64,000 nt of DNA, taken from contig JANVFP010000002.1 in NCBI GenBank assembly GCA_027919835.1, positions 620,001 to 684,000 on the forward strand, read 5' to 3'. Below, one piece after another: positions 1 to 12,307 of this stretch. Every line of letters begins with the position of its first letter. Within the stretch, counting starts at the first letter, position 1. The stretch is from Lentinula raphanica (Eukaryota > Basidiomycota > Agaricomycetes > Agaricales > Omphalotaceae). Made by a program: the position numbers and the translations under genes. A model generated the notes under the pieces. The model was not told the origin of the DNA and made no database searches. It saw only the letters and a program-made list of their open reading frames with translations.

Positions 1-401
1 CTACCGAGCCAAGCACTGCACCGACAATTACCGGAGTTCTGTTATGAGATGGCCCGGGGTCCAGCATACTACAAGACGGAGGTTTGTTGCAGATTTCCTT
101 TATTCAGACTTCAAGATACTTACCTTTTAATGATGGGCGGCAGAATACCCGGACTGACTTGGGGCATAGTCGAGTTGACAACTCGGATACTAAAGGTTTG
201 TGGTGTGTTTATCATTCTCCCATTGAACTGGCCCGGCTTTTTTCTGAAAGAGAATCCTTTGTCACCCTTGAGGGATCAGAAGTTCCATATATCACTCACG
301 GACTCAGTGAAAATGTGAAAGTGAATAACGTGACATTACTAGCGTCAAAAAGTTCAGCAGATATCAGTTTCGACGAAATTGAAAGGTTTCATGAGGACTG
401 A
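1..401 (+). CDS. Possible 3' end of a gene running in from the left edge, unknown product
   Basis: An open frame reaches a TGA at 399-401 and has fair coding character after about position 150 (a stretch rich in Leu, Ser and Glu: ELARLFSERESF, then VTLEGSEVPYITHG). Short intron-like GT...AG segments lie at its left part, so the real exon limits are unclear and the start is outside the window. I do not recognise a family. The stop lies one base from the stop of the convergent gene at 403-826, so the two 3' ends must overlap at the transcript level. It could also be a chance open frame. Confidence 0.3.
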
Positions 402-402
402 C

Positions 403-826
403 TCACACCGATTTGTCCAATTCGAAAAGTGGAATCTCCACAGTACCAGAACTCTTCTCTGGATGGGATACGAACTCAAATTGAAAGGCTGGTGGATTTT
501 GAGCTTGGCTATGCGAATGTGACGAATTATCGTCTTCACCGCCGGTGAATACTGACGCCAAAGCCCAGAAGCGTGGATCCTGACTGCCTCGTGTCCATTG
601 GAGTTTCAACAGATAGGATGACGATGAATTAGTAGCATTCGCAGATGTATTTCCATCCTGAGGAGTCGGGACGACTTGAGGATTCGGGCTGAACTGAATG
701 CAACGGAAGACTGGCACAGCCAGGAGAAGAATCAGAAATAGTGAACTAACAGTGGCGTTTTCTCAGACAAGGTTACATGTCAGGGAGAGAGTAAAAGCGG
801 ACTCACGTTGACAATGAATGCATCAT
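403..826 (-). CDS. Small secreted Ser/Thr-rich protein (about 120 aa), unknown role
   Basis: Two exons join well: 826-807 and 745-403, with a 61-bp intron (GTGAGT...TTAG). The spliced product starts MMHSLSTSLFLILLLAVPV, a clear signal peptide that only appears after splicing, which supports the model. The mature part has Asn/Ser-rich stretches with several N-glycosylation sequons and the run LQWTRGSQDPRFWAL. That recalls the N-terminal W-x-R-G-x-x-D-P motif of the Ig-like domain in Ser/Thr-rich (Kre9/Knh1-like) cell-surface proteins of basidiomycetes. The protein ends abruptly without a GPI signal, so it may be a truncated member or may have a further exon. The family link is weak. Confidence 0.5.
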
Positions 827-1506
827 TGGCACCCGCCCAGCACAAAGAAAAAAAAACAGAAGGGGAGGCCCTTCCTAACGGTAACGAGAAAGTTCCTGAA
901 CGAAAAGAAGGGGGAGGAAAATCGGCCAGGCGTTAAAAGAGAACGTTATACTTATGTGTTTGGATTTGAATGATCGTGTATCAGCATCATGATGGATGAG
1001 ACGACTCTCCAATTCGAACAATAGATTTCAAGCATGCTTCAGCGCCTGCCCAGCGACAAAACCCACATACCTATGCATCATCTGTATCAACAGTCATGAA
1101 GGGATGTGATGAACAAGAAAATGATACTGACAGAGTTCATAATAGTGGCGGAACTGGGCGAGAACAGCCATCGTCACAATCAACAGCTTGGTACCGTTCA
1201 CAACCAACGTGCTATTTCCGTTGCTTCATAGTTCGCTGGGAATAGCCAAGAGAGGATAGAGCCAGCCTCCTTGAAATTTGTTTCTTGAATGGATATTTTC
1301 GTGTTCGGGGAACCGCCGTGCGAGAATGACAGAAAAAGGCTCGATGGCATACTTAAGCGCTGATAAGCTGGCTTAGTCTGAGACTGTCCGAGATGAGCAG
1401 CGCCTGTCCAGCAAGATTACTCGCGTCTTGAAGCAGTGGCTATGATCTAGTAGCACCCAAAAGCGTTTCGATTGTCTGGAAGCTGAACCCCACAGTCTAT
1501 TGAGAG
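827..1506. other. Intergenic, no gene seen
   Basis: Upstream of the secreted-protein gene and downstream of the coiled-coil gene. I see no convincing coding frame or repeat. It contains a TTAAGCGCTGATAAGC stretch near 1350, one of several TTAAGCGC words found between genes in this window. Confidence 0.4.
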
Positions 1507-1932
1507 TTAGTTCGAGATACATTCGAGTTTGCGCCGCTTCGTTTCTCGTTCGAGTTCTCCTTGTAGGTCTTCCATCTCCTTCTTTGCCAGCCTCTCCTTC
1601 TTCTCCTCTACCTTCTCCTTCTGCTTCTCGGCCATCTTTTGGCCCTTCAGCTCTGACCTCAAAGCTGTGGCCTCTCCTTTCCAATACTCTGCTTCCTTTT
1701 GAAGATTTTCAACATCCCTCTCCAGCTCCGTAATCTGTGCAGCCAGCTGCTCAATATTCTCCTTCCCCTTATCACTTTCCTTGTCACTAGCACCAGGAGG
1801 ACATGCAGTCGATTTCCTACGGGCTGCATTAGCAGCTGCAACTCGTGCCCGTCTTTCTGCTTTGGAAGGCTTTCGTTTACGCGTCGAGCCCAGTCTGGAC
1901 GCTTTATCGAGTTCGCGATCAATGTTTCGCAT
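1507..1932 (-). CDS. Coiled-coil protein with basic N-terminus (141 aa), bZIP-like in outline
   Basis: A single-exon frame; the start at 1932 (MRNIDRELDK) is preferred because the upstream 49 residues of the longer frame look like untranslated sequence. Residues about 15-45 are strongly basic (TRKRKPSKAERRARVAAANA). From about residue 60 to the end the protein is a long Glu/Lys-rich coiled coil (EQLAAQITELERDVENLQ and onward). The basic-then-coiled-coil order resembles a bZIP factor, but the N-x7-R signature of the bZIP basic region is not cleanly present and the coil is longer and more charged than a leucine zipper. I do not assign a function; nuclear location is plausible. Confidence 0.5.
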   Translation of the reverse strand: MRNIDRELDKASRLGSTRKRKPSKAERRARVAAANAARRKSTACPPGASDKESDKGKENIEQLAAQITELERDVENLQKEAEYWKGEATALRSELKGQKMAEKQKEKVEEKKERLAKKEMEDLQGELERETKRRKLECISN

Positions 1933-3539
1933 GAGCACGACCACAGGAGAAGAACAGAACGCGTGTGTGGGCTTGTGGAGAGGTCGGTGTTGTTGCGAGC
2001 GAAGCGAAGCAAGTGGTTTCATGTGAGGACGGCGTAGAGTGTGGTCTGTGTTTATACTTGTTTGTATTTTGCACGGCAAAGGGAAATGGATTATGTGAAA
2101 TTCACATAAATCAAATGTGTTCTTTCTCTTCTAATTCTTCTCTTTTCGTCTCAAAGCTCTCCATATGTCTTCGTCGTATCTACGAATACCGTTATGCTTG
2201 TTTTTCAACGGTGTGAATACGTGAATTTTTGAGTTCTATGTACTTTGAAGTTTGGCAGATATTAGCAGACTAGTGTTTAAACAGGTGAGTTTTCCCCTCT
2301 CGTTTCTACATTATTCCTCCTGCTCATTCACCGAACACGACTAGCAATTGCCGGTGACCTTGAAAATCCTCCTTCTCTCTATCTTGCTTTTGAGTATCGT
2401 CGTCAAAATTTGCGCATATATTGCCTCCTTTGGCCGCCAAATCTCCATGTCACTTCCACATTATTCCACATCCTCTGATCATTCGTCTTCCTTCTTTGAA
2501 TCAATCTTCAAGGATAATCGATAACCATCCGTCTACCTGCTAGAAAGACATGCTCTATGTGTCTGGACCTTCATCCGCTTCAATCTTTATTGCCTGTTCA
2601 ATCAATATACAATGTCTACCAATCATGTCTTTCTCAACGCAGACAATGCCTCTGTTGCCGAAAACTTCCTGCTGTGCTTTAATTTACATACTCAGGTCTG
2701 CTTACTTCACTGCATGAGTTTTTGTGGCACCCTGCGACAGCTCCATCGTATTGAACTGGGATTAAGCTCCAATGTACTTGAACTGGGATTAAGCTTCGCG
2801 AGCACAACACCGTGCCACGGTGTATACCTTGTGTATGTTGTGTATAAGAAGTGTAGGCGCCCGATAGGCGCTTCATCGTTCAGAACAAATTAATTCACAT
2901 CAAGTTTGCAAGTCCGCGTTCGAACTCTATCTAAGTTCCTCGCATATTTTATGCTCCTTCACAGGCTTCCACAGCATCGCCCGGATAGATGTACTAGTGG
3001 CTTTGGTCCAAGCAGATCGAGCGTAGATATCTGAAATCGAGCGGATTATTACCCATAACCAGAAATAGTCGGGAAGCATGTTGAGGTTCCTCAATATGAC
3101 TTTTGCGTAGCTTTCCCCTGTGAGCTCGAAGATCTTTCAAAAGTCACCGCAAGGTCTCGTCAACTTCTCGGGTAGATGAGCAGCTATTGGTCTTCTATAG
3201 CTTATAGAGGGATCCAATCAGGTTCAACAGTTAGGTTCGGACCCTATCCACGAAGAAGCAAATGCTGAGAAGAGGGCGGACTGAGAACGTCTTCTATGAG
3301 GTGTCGAGCAGGGTCCGTGTCCGGTTCAAGTGCGACAAAACAGGAAAATAGAACGCAGTCGAATGTACAATCATGCAAATAATAATATACAGGTGTCTAT
3401 GTAAATGTTAGATGCAATGCCTGACGAAACGCACCGAGATATGTGCAGGAATGAGGTGTGGTTGAAACTTAAATAGATGTTCGAAAATAATCAAGACTTC
3501 CCATCCCGAGCGAAAGGCGCAGCGTCATTTGGTTCATCA
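1933..3539. other. 1.6-kb intergenic stretch without a supported gene
   Basis: Several short frames exist but none has convincing composition or splice structure. Visible small features: a near-tandem 18-bp direct repeat (TGAACTGGGATTAAGCT) at about 2752-2794, a perfect 8-bp palindrome with one central base at 2807-2823, and a GGCGCCCGATAGGCGC hairpin near 2856. The right part is the 3' flank of the SLP1-like gene. Confidence 0.4.
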
Positions 3540-6410
3540 TCATGAATCGAAGCCAAATCCACTGAAGCCGTTCGAATCACCGTCGACGCTCGTGTCAGTC
3601 GTGTCGGTATCAACCCATGCGTCTCCATCCTCTCCATCACACGAACTGCCAGACGATGTCGTCCAGTGGTTGCCCGCGGGAAGTTCTGTAAGAGGTTTTG
3701 CTAAGGAGCATAGGTTGGATATTCTGGATCTCCTGGTCGATTGAATAGGCGATTCGAGAAAGACATCTGAATTGCTTTCGGTCACTGCGACTCTCGCTTC
3801 GTCTTGAGGCGGATGTGACGTTGTGTCAACCGTTGCATCAACGCTCCGCCCTCCTTCCGCACGTTCATCCGCGACGTTTCTATCATCCATGTGTTTTGAG
3901 AGTTTTCCATTAGTCGCAGTAGCAACGGCTGGTACAGGGCTTTTGACTTCATGCAAATGTGCAGTCCTCGCCCAACGCTTGGCGCTTTTGGGAACTGGCC
4001 CTACAGCAGAGAAAGAGGCACTGACAGGTAATAAACCAGCGTTGCCAGCAGTGAGCGAGTTAGCACGATAGAACTGAGGACGGGATGTGGTAGTGACAGA
4101 AGTGGTAGGGGTTGAAGGACGAGGGATGTTGCGCGTATTAGGAGGATGTGCCGTATGAAGAGAGGGAGTACGTGATCTAGATCGAGCTCGGATGTAGACA
4201 TTTTGAACTTTGCGGTCGGTTTGTTTTGCAAAAGAAGCACTTTTGGGGCCTCTCGGTCGAGCGCTGAGCGATGGAAAGGGAGCCCTTTGGTCATCATCGA
4301 GGTTCACTGGAGCTAGAAAGATTTGATCAAGATCATATCCAAGAAATCTTGTGTTCAAGAGATATACCTGGTTGAGCAGCACCATTTACTCTAGCCGACT
4401 TAGCAGCCGTCCTTGGAGGACTCGGAGTGCGACTTGAGTTTGCAGTGAATTTGCTGACCCAGTGACCGCTAAAGCTGAGATGCCGCCTACTCCAGTCACG
4501 CATAGACCGGTTGAACCTGAGAGGTCCGTGTTCCACAAGTGACTCGCCTCTCGATCCTCTTGTCAAACCAACAAAGACAATTACTGCGAGGAGTAAGCAA
4601 AGCTGGGCGATGCCAAGGCGTTTCTCAAGCGTTATCTCATCAGAGAGATATTCCACTCGAGTAATGAGTTCGTTGTAGTCCGTTTCTAATTTCAGTCGCT
4701 GGTTTTCCCATTCTATCAAGTTGCGCTGAAATCTCTGAGCTTGCGCTTTCGCCTTTATGATAGTGTTCAGTAAAAGGTGATGTGTATACCACATGTGAAA
4801 TGCTCACGATGCCATCCAAACGACCAACGTCTTCACTCAGCCGGCGTATCATCTCTCGCACACTGCTCGTCTGTTCTTCGACATAACGAACGTAGAGTGT
4901 ATGATTGGCTTCCACTGCAGTCAGTCGATTCATGATGTTGCGATAGATGGATTCACCCCCGACGCAGGCGGTGGGCTGTGTACTTGATGCGTAGGTGATG
5001 TTACGGGAGAGGAAACAGAGGATGTCGTGAAAGTCTGGGTAGATGTAGTTGATGCTTTGTCAGAAGGTGCAACAGGAGAGGTATTGACGGAGAGAGGTAA
5101 AGATTGGCTTGTGGAGGGAGAAGAGGTACCGCTGGGTGGTTCGTTCATAGTTTCATGATTGGCATTAGAGTTTGGTATTTCGTTCGCACTGCTTGTGGAG
5201 AACTGTTCCCAGGCGAAAGGAGCTAGCGTACGTTGAGTAGTGGGGATGGTTTGAGCAGAGTCTCGCTCGGCATCCTCGAAGATGCTTGGGTCATTGTGAG
5301 ATGGAGAAACCGGCACCGCGATGGGGTTTACGGCGGGAATGGAATACACCTCCGGGATCACAGATGAAGGAGGGTTTAGTGAGGAGTCGACGGCAACAGG
5401 TACTTGTGAAGGAAGCTCTGAGAGTTCTTCGCGTTTAGCCCGGCTCTCTGCTTCCCACATTTCCCACTTCCACTCCTCGAGATGAGTCAACCCATACACA
5501 CGTAGAAGAGAGATAGGGCAATAGTATTCGTTGCTATAATGAGTGTGAAAATCGATGCGAATGAAACGATAAAAGCCAGTCAACGACGGCGGTGGGTGGA
5601 AAGACTATTGGATTGAGTCAACGAAATGGATACAGACTACTAGCTCAATGCACACACCTGAACACCTCGAACATTCTTAGCTCTATAAGTTCCTGCCACG
5701 ATCCAATCCTCTTTATACGTTTTGGATACGCTGACGGTGAAATCTTTGAAGACTCCGCTGAAGAATTCAAAGTTGGCGAGCTGCACGGTATCAATCCGGA
5801 TATCTTCGCAGAGTTCAACGACGACAAACTGCTTCTCCTTCGGAGAGTTGCACGGGCTGAGCATATATCTGTCCCGCTTGGAAGACAGAATTGACGCAGG
5901 TGATTTAGCAGAACGATGTGTTAGGTGAACCCGCGCGGAGCAATCTAGACTGGCATAGTTGAACCTATCCGTGAGCGGGACTTGAAAATGAGGAGACAGC
6001 TTCTCCAGCGAAGATGCGCTGTCGGAATCCGAAGCATCCTCGATCGACGTTATTGGACTAAGGTTTTCGACGGAAGATATGGTTGTCTCAGCGCCTGAAC
6101 TGGCTTGGGCAGGGTTTCCTGAAGATGCGCTGGTACGATTGGGCAGTTCCTTGTCCTTTCCATTAACTTTAGCAGATGCTTGCAATGAAGCTTGCTTCTC
6201 CTTCCATTCCTCGAAAGATAATAGTATTTCATCTGCTACTGGTTCGACTGGTGGCAACGGAGTCAAGCAGCAGACCGGAGGCTCTGGTTGGCGGGTGGCG
6301 TGAGCAGATATAGCTCTGAAGGGATCATTGGAAGAACTAGGAGCAGAGAGTACCAACGAAGAAGATAAAAGAGCTACAAGAGCTGCTGGAAGTACCGCCA
6401 ACAACGACAT
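3540..6410 (-). CDS. SLP1: SLP1-like SUN-domain ER membrane protein
   Basis: Starts at 6410 with a hydrophobic signal (MSLLAVLPAALVALLSSSL). Exon 1 (6410-5658) carries the LSFEEWKE motif typical of the SLP1/SUCO (Osteopotentia) branch of SUN proteins and the first part of the SUN domain (RFNYASLDCSARV, VVVELCEDIRIDTVQLANFE). After a 53-bp intron, exon 2 from 5604 completes it (FYRFIRIDFHTHYSNEYYC, then LLRVYGLTHLEEWKWE). Next come the conserved GESIYRNIMNRLTAVEAN segment, a coiled coil and one membrane span (LGIAQLCLLLAVIVFVGL, about 4560-4620), then a Ser-rich cytosolic tail ending at 3540. Further introns fit at 4807-about 4756 and 4367-4313; the junction near 4950-5100 is not resolved. In yeast Slp1 works with Emp65 to protect soluble ER proteins from degradation. 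Confidence 0.85.
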
Positions 6411-7297
6411 CGACACGGGAACGGAGCAAGTGCTCGTAGCGGAGTTTTGCCAGCCACAATGAGCAAAGTCTCTAGCTCTGATATGGATAAGGACGTGGAA
6501 GAAAGTGAAAAGGCCACGTTCGTTAGAGATCAAAGTTAGGGAAAAGTTCCAGGTCTACGTAATACACATTACACAATTCCCTTGATCAGGTCTTTTTTCT
6601 ATTGTGTCGACGGTGAACCACCTTCGAACCACCTGGGTCTTGACTGTCTCGCAACACAGAGTAAAAAGGTGAATAAGTAGTAAGTACATGATTGTCGATC
6701 AAGACGATAAAGAACAACTTCATAGTAATATGCAACTCTGGTGAGTTCACGTTCAAACTTCAGAAATCTTCGGGAACTTTGCTGAATTTTGATTAACTTT
6801 CATGTATACACTGCACTGGTGATCTGGATTTCAAAAGACTGACTGAAGCAATTGAATTTCTTCGTGATTTGTCGTATACAGAAAGAGAAATATGAGAAAA
6901 AATGGGAGGAGAAACATAACAAAAGAGAAAGCATATTGAGGAAACGTTACACAAGATGGAAAACCTATTCGTAGTGTTCCATGTAACTGTTCAGATATCA
7001 ATAGAGCAAGATCCAAGAAAGCAGGCTGCGATCACATCCATCACGAGGCCGAGGAATATTCCAAGGCGGGACGATACATGATACGCACAGCCGATGCCTG
7101 ACGTGCAATGTCCCGTTACACATAATGTAACGTTATCAAGAAACGCATATAGTAGAGCCAAACTATAGGTGAACAAAGGGACACACGGGCCATTGGCAGC
7201 ATCTAGGTGTGGTTTGGAAGACGAGAACATGGGGCTATCATAACAAGATGAGCATTGACTAGCGATAAAATCCAAGATGGGACATACCGTCATCACT
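6411..7297. other. Intergenic, no gene seen
   Basis: Holds the SLP1 promoter side and the 3' flank of the C2H2 gene. Minus-strand frames at 6831-7335 are AT-rich with no recognisable domain and I treat them as untranslated. Confidence 0.4.
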
Positions 7298-8320
7298 TTA
7301 CTTGACTTCATCAGCTTGGATGCATTTGCATGCACCGCAATTGCCTACTGAACTCTTCCCGCAGTTGTCGCACCATGTACGGGTACCTTCGCCGACACCA
7401 ACAGATCTGGTCAAGGCATTAGTCTCTTTGTGGAGACTAGTAACATGCCTGCCAAGATCATGTTTACGACTGAAAGAACGACCGCATACCTGGCACTTGT
7501 GTGGTTTCTTCCTGTGCGGGTCATGAGTTTCCATGTGTGTTTTAAGATTGAATGCCCTGTCAAAAGCTGCGCAAAGATGGAGAGATACATGAGGATGGGT
7601 TCATACTGCGCAAGATGGGTCAGAAGTCTTACCTCGTGTGCAGATTGTACATTTGTACTTCTTGCGACTGTTCTCCCTTCGAGTGTCGTCTGTATAAGGC
7701 CTCAGAGCAATCTGAGAGCCGAGTTGTTCAGTGGAAGCATTGGCATTTGCCATGGTGCCATAGCTTTCCAACTGATTGAAGTAGTTCCCAGTAGTTGGCC
7801 CGTAATCAGAAAGGCTGGATTGCAATCCAAACAACCCGGCGATGGGCGGCGCGTATGCGGGAGGGCTCAAAGAAGATGCACTCTTAAGTGGCGCAGGATC
7901 AATGCAACCCTGGAGAGCGAGACTGTCTAGCTCATCTAGAGTTTTCTGAAAGTTTTGGACCTCCACCTCGTGAGGGGAGTATCCATAAATTGATTCAGAA
8001 TAGGAAGACTCGGAAAGAGTCGAAGGAGAGTCATAGGAAGACTCTGACGAGAATGTGAATGTCGACGGTGGCCCGGGTCTATATGAATCGAAACCAGGCA
8101 GCTGAATCGGAGGGTTCAATCCCACCAGGTTAGACAAGTCGATGTTATCAGTGGCCGTGCCCGTGAGCGCGGCGTCAAGGTCGGCATCAAACTCGTCTAA
8201 AGACGGCGCCTGGACGTCGTCGCCCGCGTTAGAATAGAGACCAGCCTCCTCATTGTGAGGTTTAGCATAGTCAACGAAGTTGAAGATATCGTAGGGGCTA
8301 TCGAAACTGTAGTCAGACAT
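7298..8320 (-). CDS. Two-finger C2H2 zinc-finger transcription factor (318 aa)
   Basis: Exons 8320-7633 and 7566-7298 join in frame across a 66-bp intron (GTAAGA...GCAG) and give 319 codons. Residues 1-215 are acidic and Ser/Tyr-rich (MSDYSFDSPYDIFNFVDY), a plausible activation region. The intron lies inside the first finger: C-TI-C-x12-H-x3-H (CTICTRAFDRAFNLKTHMETH) followed by C-QV-C-x12-H-x4-H (CQVCGRSFSRKHDLGRH). The C-terminus has a further Cys cluster, CDNCGKSSVGNCGACKC, a tail seen in fungal C2H2 factors of this type. It is presumably a nuclear DNA-binding regulator; targets are unknown. It is transcribed divergently from the serine-rich gene at 8753, and a broken copy of its 5' end lies at 12308-12490. 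Confidence 0.85.
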
Positions 8321-8752
8321 GATGATAGTGGATAAGAAAGAAAGAATCGAGGCAACAGCTTTTATACAGCATCGCGTCTCTCTCTCACCCTTTACTGCGG
8401 AATTTCAGCGCTCAAAGCTTTTTAAGCCGGGCCGTAATATCCCGGCTTAAGCGCTTATCCTTCCTAATTCGTCAGTTGTACTCGAAGGTTGAGTTTCTAC
8501 ATATACAACTCTAACTTGAACTTCGTCTTGGAGAAGGAGTCCATTCCTTCAAATTCACGCTCCCTACGACCCTCTGCATATGACCACAACGGCCTGAACG
8601 ATCTAATCGACCCCTGAGAAGAAATTCACTAATAGAAGGCACTTCAGCAGAGCTGAATGAACGTAGAAATATCTCGGTAAGAGCCTTTAACAGAGGGATT
8701 TGCCGGCAATGACACGAGTTTTCCTTTGATAACTTGCTTCAGATACTTCGAA
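8321..8752. promoter_or_regulatory. Divergent promoter between the C2H2 and serine-rich genes
   Basis: 432 bp between two head-to-head genes. On the C2H2 side it holds the TATA box and an inverted pair CCGGGCC...CCCGGCTTAAGCGC at about 8425-8455. The part 8283-8455 is duplicated in inverted orientation at 12308-12490. Confidence 0.5.
8359..8366 (-). promoter_or_regulatory. TATA box of the C2H2 gene
   Basis: TATAAAAG on the minus strand, its first base 46 bp upstream of the ATG at 8320. The same box with the same spacing is kept in the copy at 12408-12415, which supports it as a conserved core promoter element. Confidence 0.65.
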
Positions 8753-11700
8753 ATGCCCGGCTTCAGTCTACTGACGCGTCTTTACAAGAAGAAAACATCA
8801 ACCTTCGCGGATGATGGCTCTTCGACAACAACAAGAGTTACCCCTGACCCAAAATCATCACAACCCAATATCCCGTTATCCAGAACTATCTTTTCAACGC
8901 CTCTTGAACGGAGAATTCATCCAAACCTCAACGCTCTCGCTGCAGAATTGTCCTATGACTTGGATGCTGCCCGTCATTCCACTGAGGCTTCCCCCGCTGT
9001 ATTACGAACTGTTCCTCCACAGAATGAAGGCAGCACGTCCCAAGTCTCGAATCCACCTCGGACCCAAAACCAACACATATCATCTAGCGCTATCCCAGAT
9101 ACGAACCAGAACACGAACACCGCGACGCGAAAACAAGAAACAAGAACGGAAGATGATCCAGAGCCCATATCGTTAGACAATCCTATCAGTTCTTCCTCCC
9201 AGAGTAGGTTCAGTCCTACACCTTCCAATGAAAGATCGGAGTCTCGCGCAAATCACATCTTCAACCGTATCACCGGATTAGGGGTTCGAGCTTCACCTAC
9301 TCCAAATCCTCCTTCAGCGTGGAATACCTTTGGTAGAAGAAAGTCCCGCAGACATAACTCCATACCTCATGCGTCGGACTTCGGTGCCAGCCCAGATGTC
9401 TCCCTTTCCAATTCGCAACGGTCGCACGCGAGTTCGAGTCAAACTTCGCCTTGGCACGCAGCTGACACTTCTGCTGATACGTCCGGTTCGTTGTCCATGT
9501 CCCTGCAGTCGATCTCTCAGTCCCATTCTCGCTCTCAATCACAATCCTACTCCTTCCACACTCCATCGCATACTCAACATCCTCATTCTCCTCCTTCCTC
9601 CGCATTCACCTTCGGTCTCGCCAGTCCTGTCCACGATCAAATGCCTTCTCCAAATGTACCAACGTATCCAGCATTGCGGCTCAGCCTTTTTGGAGCGCAG
9701 GGTGAAGTATCATTGAGTCCGTCGAATGTTGATGAAGGGGAGGAATCCCATGGGGAAACAGATGCGAACTCAAACTCATTTTCACTGCAACCACGAACGT
9801 CAGTTTCCATGCCCTCGTTGTCGCAGCATCGTACCTTTGACTTGATTTCGTGCGAGAGTAATCATTCTATGGCAACGTCGACTAGGCCTCGCGTGCAGGA
9901 TATCTTCCCGGCATCGTCGCTCATCGTCGTCCCTGGACCAGCTTGCTACCAGGGATCATACAAGAAGGGCAGCCAGAACCTCAGGTACGCGAAGCACCCA
10001 GAGCAGTAGACGCAGACGTAGACTAAGAAGAATATTCCGGAAAGACAGCTCGGTTGAAGTAACCGGTCTGTCCGAAACACGCGTAGGCAACGTGAGTATG
10101 TTCCTAACTGTTCTAAGGTTTACACGCGTTATGCTTTCGATCTCGTGTATAGTTCATATGATGCTATATAACACTTTCTGCTGCGTTGAGGTACTGACAT
10201 CAACCTCTACCGATAGATCGAGACGTCGAGAGCTCTGGGCACCCCCTTTCTCATGCAGCAAGTGCTACACGTAGTCCCTGGTGAGTGCATAGGAACATTG
10301 GTTTAAGTAGTATTGCTCCTTCGGCCCTCGATATTGGGTTTTCTTCATTGCTATCAAACGTGTCTTTGTCCAGAGTATCAGCTCACTGATCAGGTTTCCT
10401 CCCCCCCTTCTCATAGGTGAGACTACCAAGTTGGCCGAAAACACCGCAGACCCTACTCCCCCAACCTTGCATTCACGTACAGATCATATTTATACCGCTG
10501 ATACCAATGCACCCTCAAAGGCAACGTCAACACATAATGATGAGACGGATGACCAAATGAACGCCAGCAGTAAGAGTAAAGGGAAAAGCAAGGAAAAGAT
10601 GGTTGCTTCTAGAACGCCTCCCCGAAACGTAACTCCAACCGGTGCCCTGGCAGAATTTCCTGTTCAAAACCTGTCTAGTTCACGGCCTGCGACACCCTTA
10701 CGCTCCGCCATGGCGTCAACATCAAGAGCTAAACCATTGGCTCAAGCAGTCCCTCTAGCGACTTCCACTTCCACTTCCAGCCTAAAGCGGAAGGTAGACG
10801 ACGTCGATGATGAAGACGAAGATATTCCCAGTGAGCCTCCTAAACAGCAGCGTAGATCTGCGCAGAGAGCAACGTTTGCTGCTGAGCCTCGAAGTACGTT
10901 GCGAGTTTGAATACTTTGTGAGAAGCTTATTGATAACATCCCCTGGACAGGGTATCGTACCTCGACTTCTTCTCAAACTATGTCCTATAATACGCACCGG
11001 AAACGCGCCCGTATTTCCAGCGGTGGAAGTTTTGCTACCAGCCAGCCTGTTTTGGAACACGGTGCTCGTGTACCTTCCCGGACTGGGAGTCAACGTCGTT
11101 ATGCACCCTACAATTCTTCACTGGGGTCTCGAAAATCACATACTCCCACACAGTCCTCCTCCAAGATGGATTCTGGCTCGTCTCATCGGCCACCCAGCGC
11201 GCGGTATTTCGGACAACCTCAGCGTCCCCGACATCCGTCCTCTACCCGGGATCCGTCCCAACGAGGGAGTATTTCTCAAGCTTCTATACCAATCTCGGCA
11301 CTGGTTTCTCCTCATGCACCATCAATTTCTCTGCGTCCCTCCGCAAGGTATCATATGCGCGACCCTAGAAAACCCCCACCGGTTCACGCTACCTCTTGGT
11401 CACTATCATTCCCGTCTGCAGGTCCTGACGAGAGAAGCTGGGCGGCCGGTTGTTTCGATACAATAACCTGTTTCTCCTTCAGAAGTTCACTTATGCGAAA
11501 GTTCAGGCGACGCAATAAGGAATCAGAATCAGATCCAGAGAAACAGATGCAAGGTCGTGAAGAGGCTAATGGTGGAAAACTTCCGGTTGTGGATTGGGTC
11601 GAAGGAGGAGGGAGCCCCATTCATGCTTGGCTGTTCTTCTTAGGATTCATCTTGTTCCCTCTTTGGTGGATTGCTGGGCTTTTCATAAGTGTCCCGAAAA

Positions 11701-11932
11701 CTAGGACGCTGAGTGGTGGAGCGGGACTGGAGGAAAAAGGTGTGGTTCTGGATGACCCACAAGTGGAGCATGGTAGGTTTTGAAGTGTATGGGTTGCTTT
11801 TCAAGACTAAGGTCCTTTTGACGTCTAGATGCAAAATCATGGCGGACAAGATGCCGTGTCATGGCCGCTATCTCTCTGTTCACCTATATCCCATTCATTG
11901 TACTTGTCGTGATTTTCGTTCCAAGGTCTTAG
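8753..11932 (+). CDS. Serine-rich protein with two C-terminal hydrophobic spans, unknown function
   Basis: Exon 1 starts at 8753 (MPGFSLLTRLYKK) and encodes a long Ser/Pro/Thr/Gln-rich, low-complexity region. Downstream exons that join cleanly are 10215-10279, about 10419-10893, 10951-11772 and 11829-11932, with introns of 56-57 bp at 10894-10950 and 11773-11828. The joins between about 9850 and 10090 are unresolved: two frames look coding there. The last two exons give the recognisable C-terminus: span 1 (AWLFFLGFILFPLWWIAGLF), a linker, then DAKSWRTRCRVMAAISLF and span 2 (YIPFIVLVVIFVP). A hydrophobic pair separated by a W-R-x-R-C-R-V motif is, as I recall, found in uncharacterised basidiomycete membrane proteins. 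No catalytic motif is visible. Confidence 0.6.
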
Positions 11933-12307
11933 AAGTCAACCCACTCTATATTATTCGTGTTCTGGATACACATCTCGCTCTTTGCACACCACAATCGCTT
12001 ATTCTATCATTACAACCCTTCTCTTCGACTTCATAACGTTCTTCCATTCGCTTTCAAGATCGCATAGTCTTCATGTTTTCACTGCATCGAACAGTACCTC
12101 GGATTCCGGAAATGGGACTCTCATATCACTTGTTTTACATTATTATCTCGCAATTATTCCTCTGATATCGCTTCAATCGCACAGGATGCCTTCCCAATTG
12201 ACTCACCTTTTACTCTATGTTGCGAAACGTTCCCTTAACTCAAAGACTCGGATTTTCCTCAAGCACAATTCAAGACCAAGTAGAAAATATAGACCGTTAA
12301 TTTATAC
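11933..12307. other. Intergenic, no gene seen
   Basis: 3' flank of the serine-rich gene. No convincing coding or repeat signal before the duplicated C2H2 fragment begins near 12308. Confidence 0.4.

Noticed and set aside
2880..2960. tRNA-like B-box (GCGTTCGAACTC)
   Set aside because: No matching A-box, acceptor stem or cloverleaf could be drawn around it.
7430..7930. Plus-strand 166-codon frame across the C2H2 gene
   Set aside because: Shadow of the zinc-finger exons, which have an intron and conserved fingers on the minus strand.
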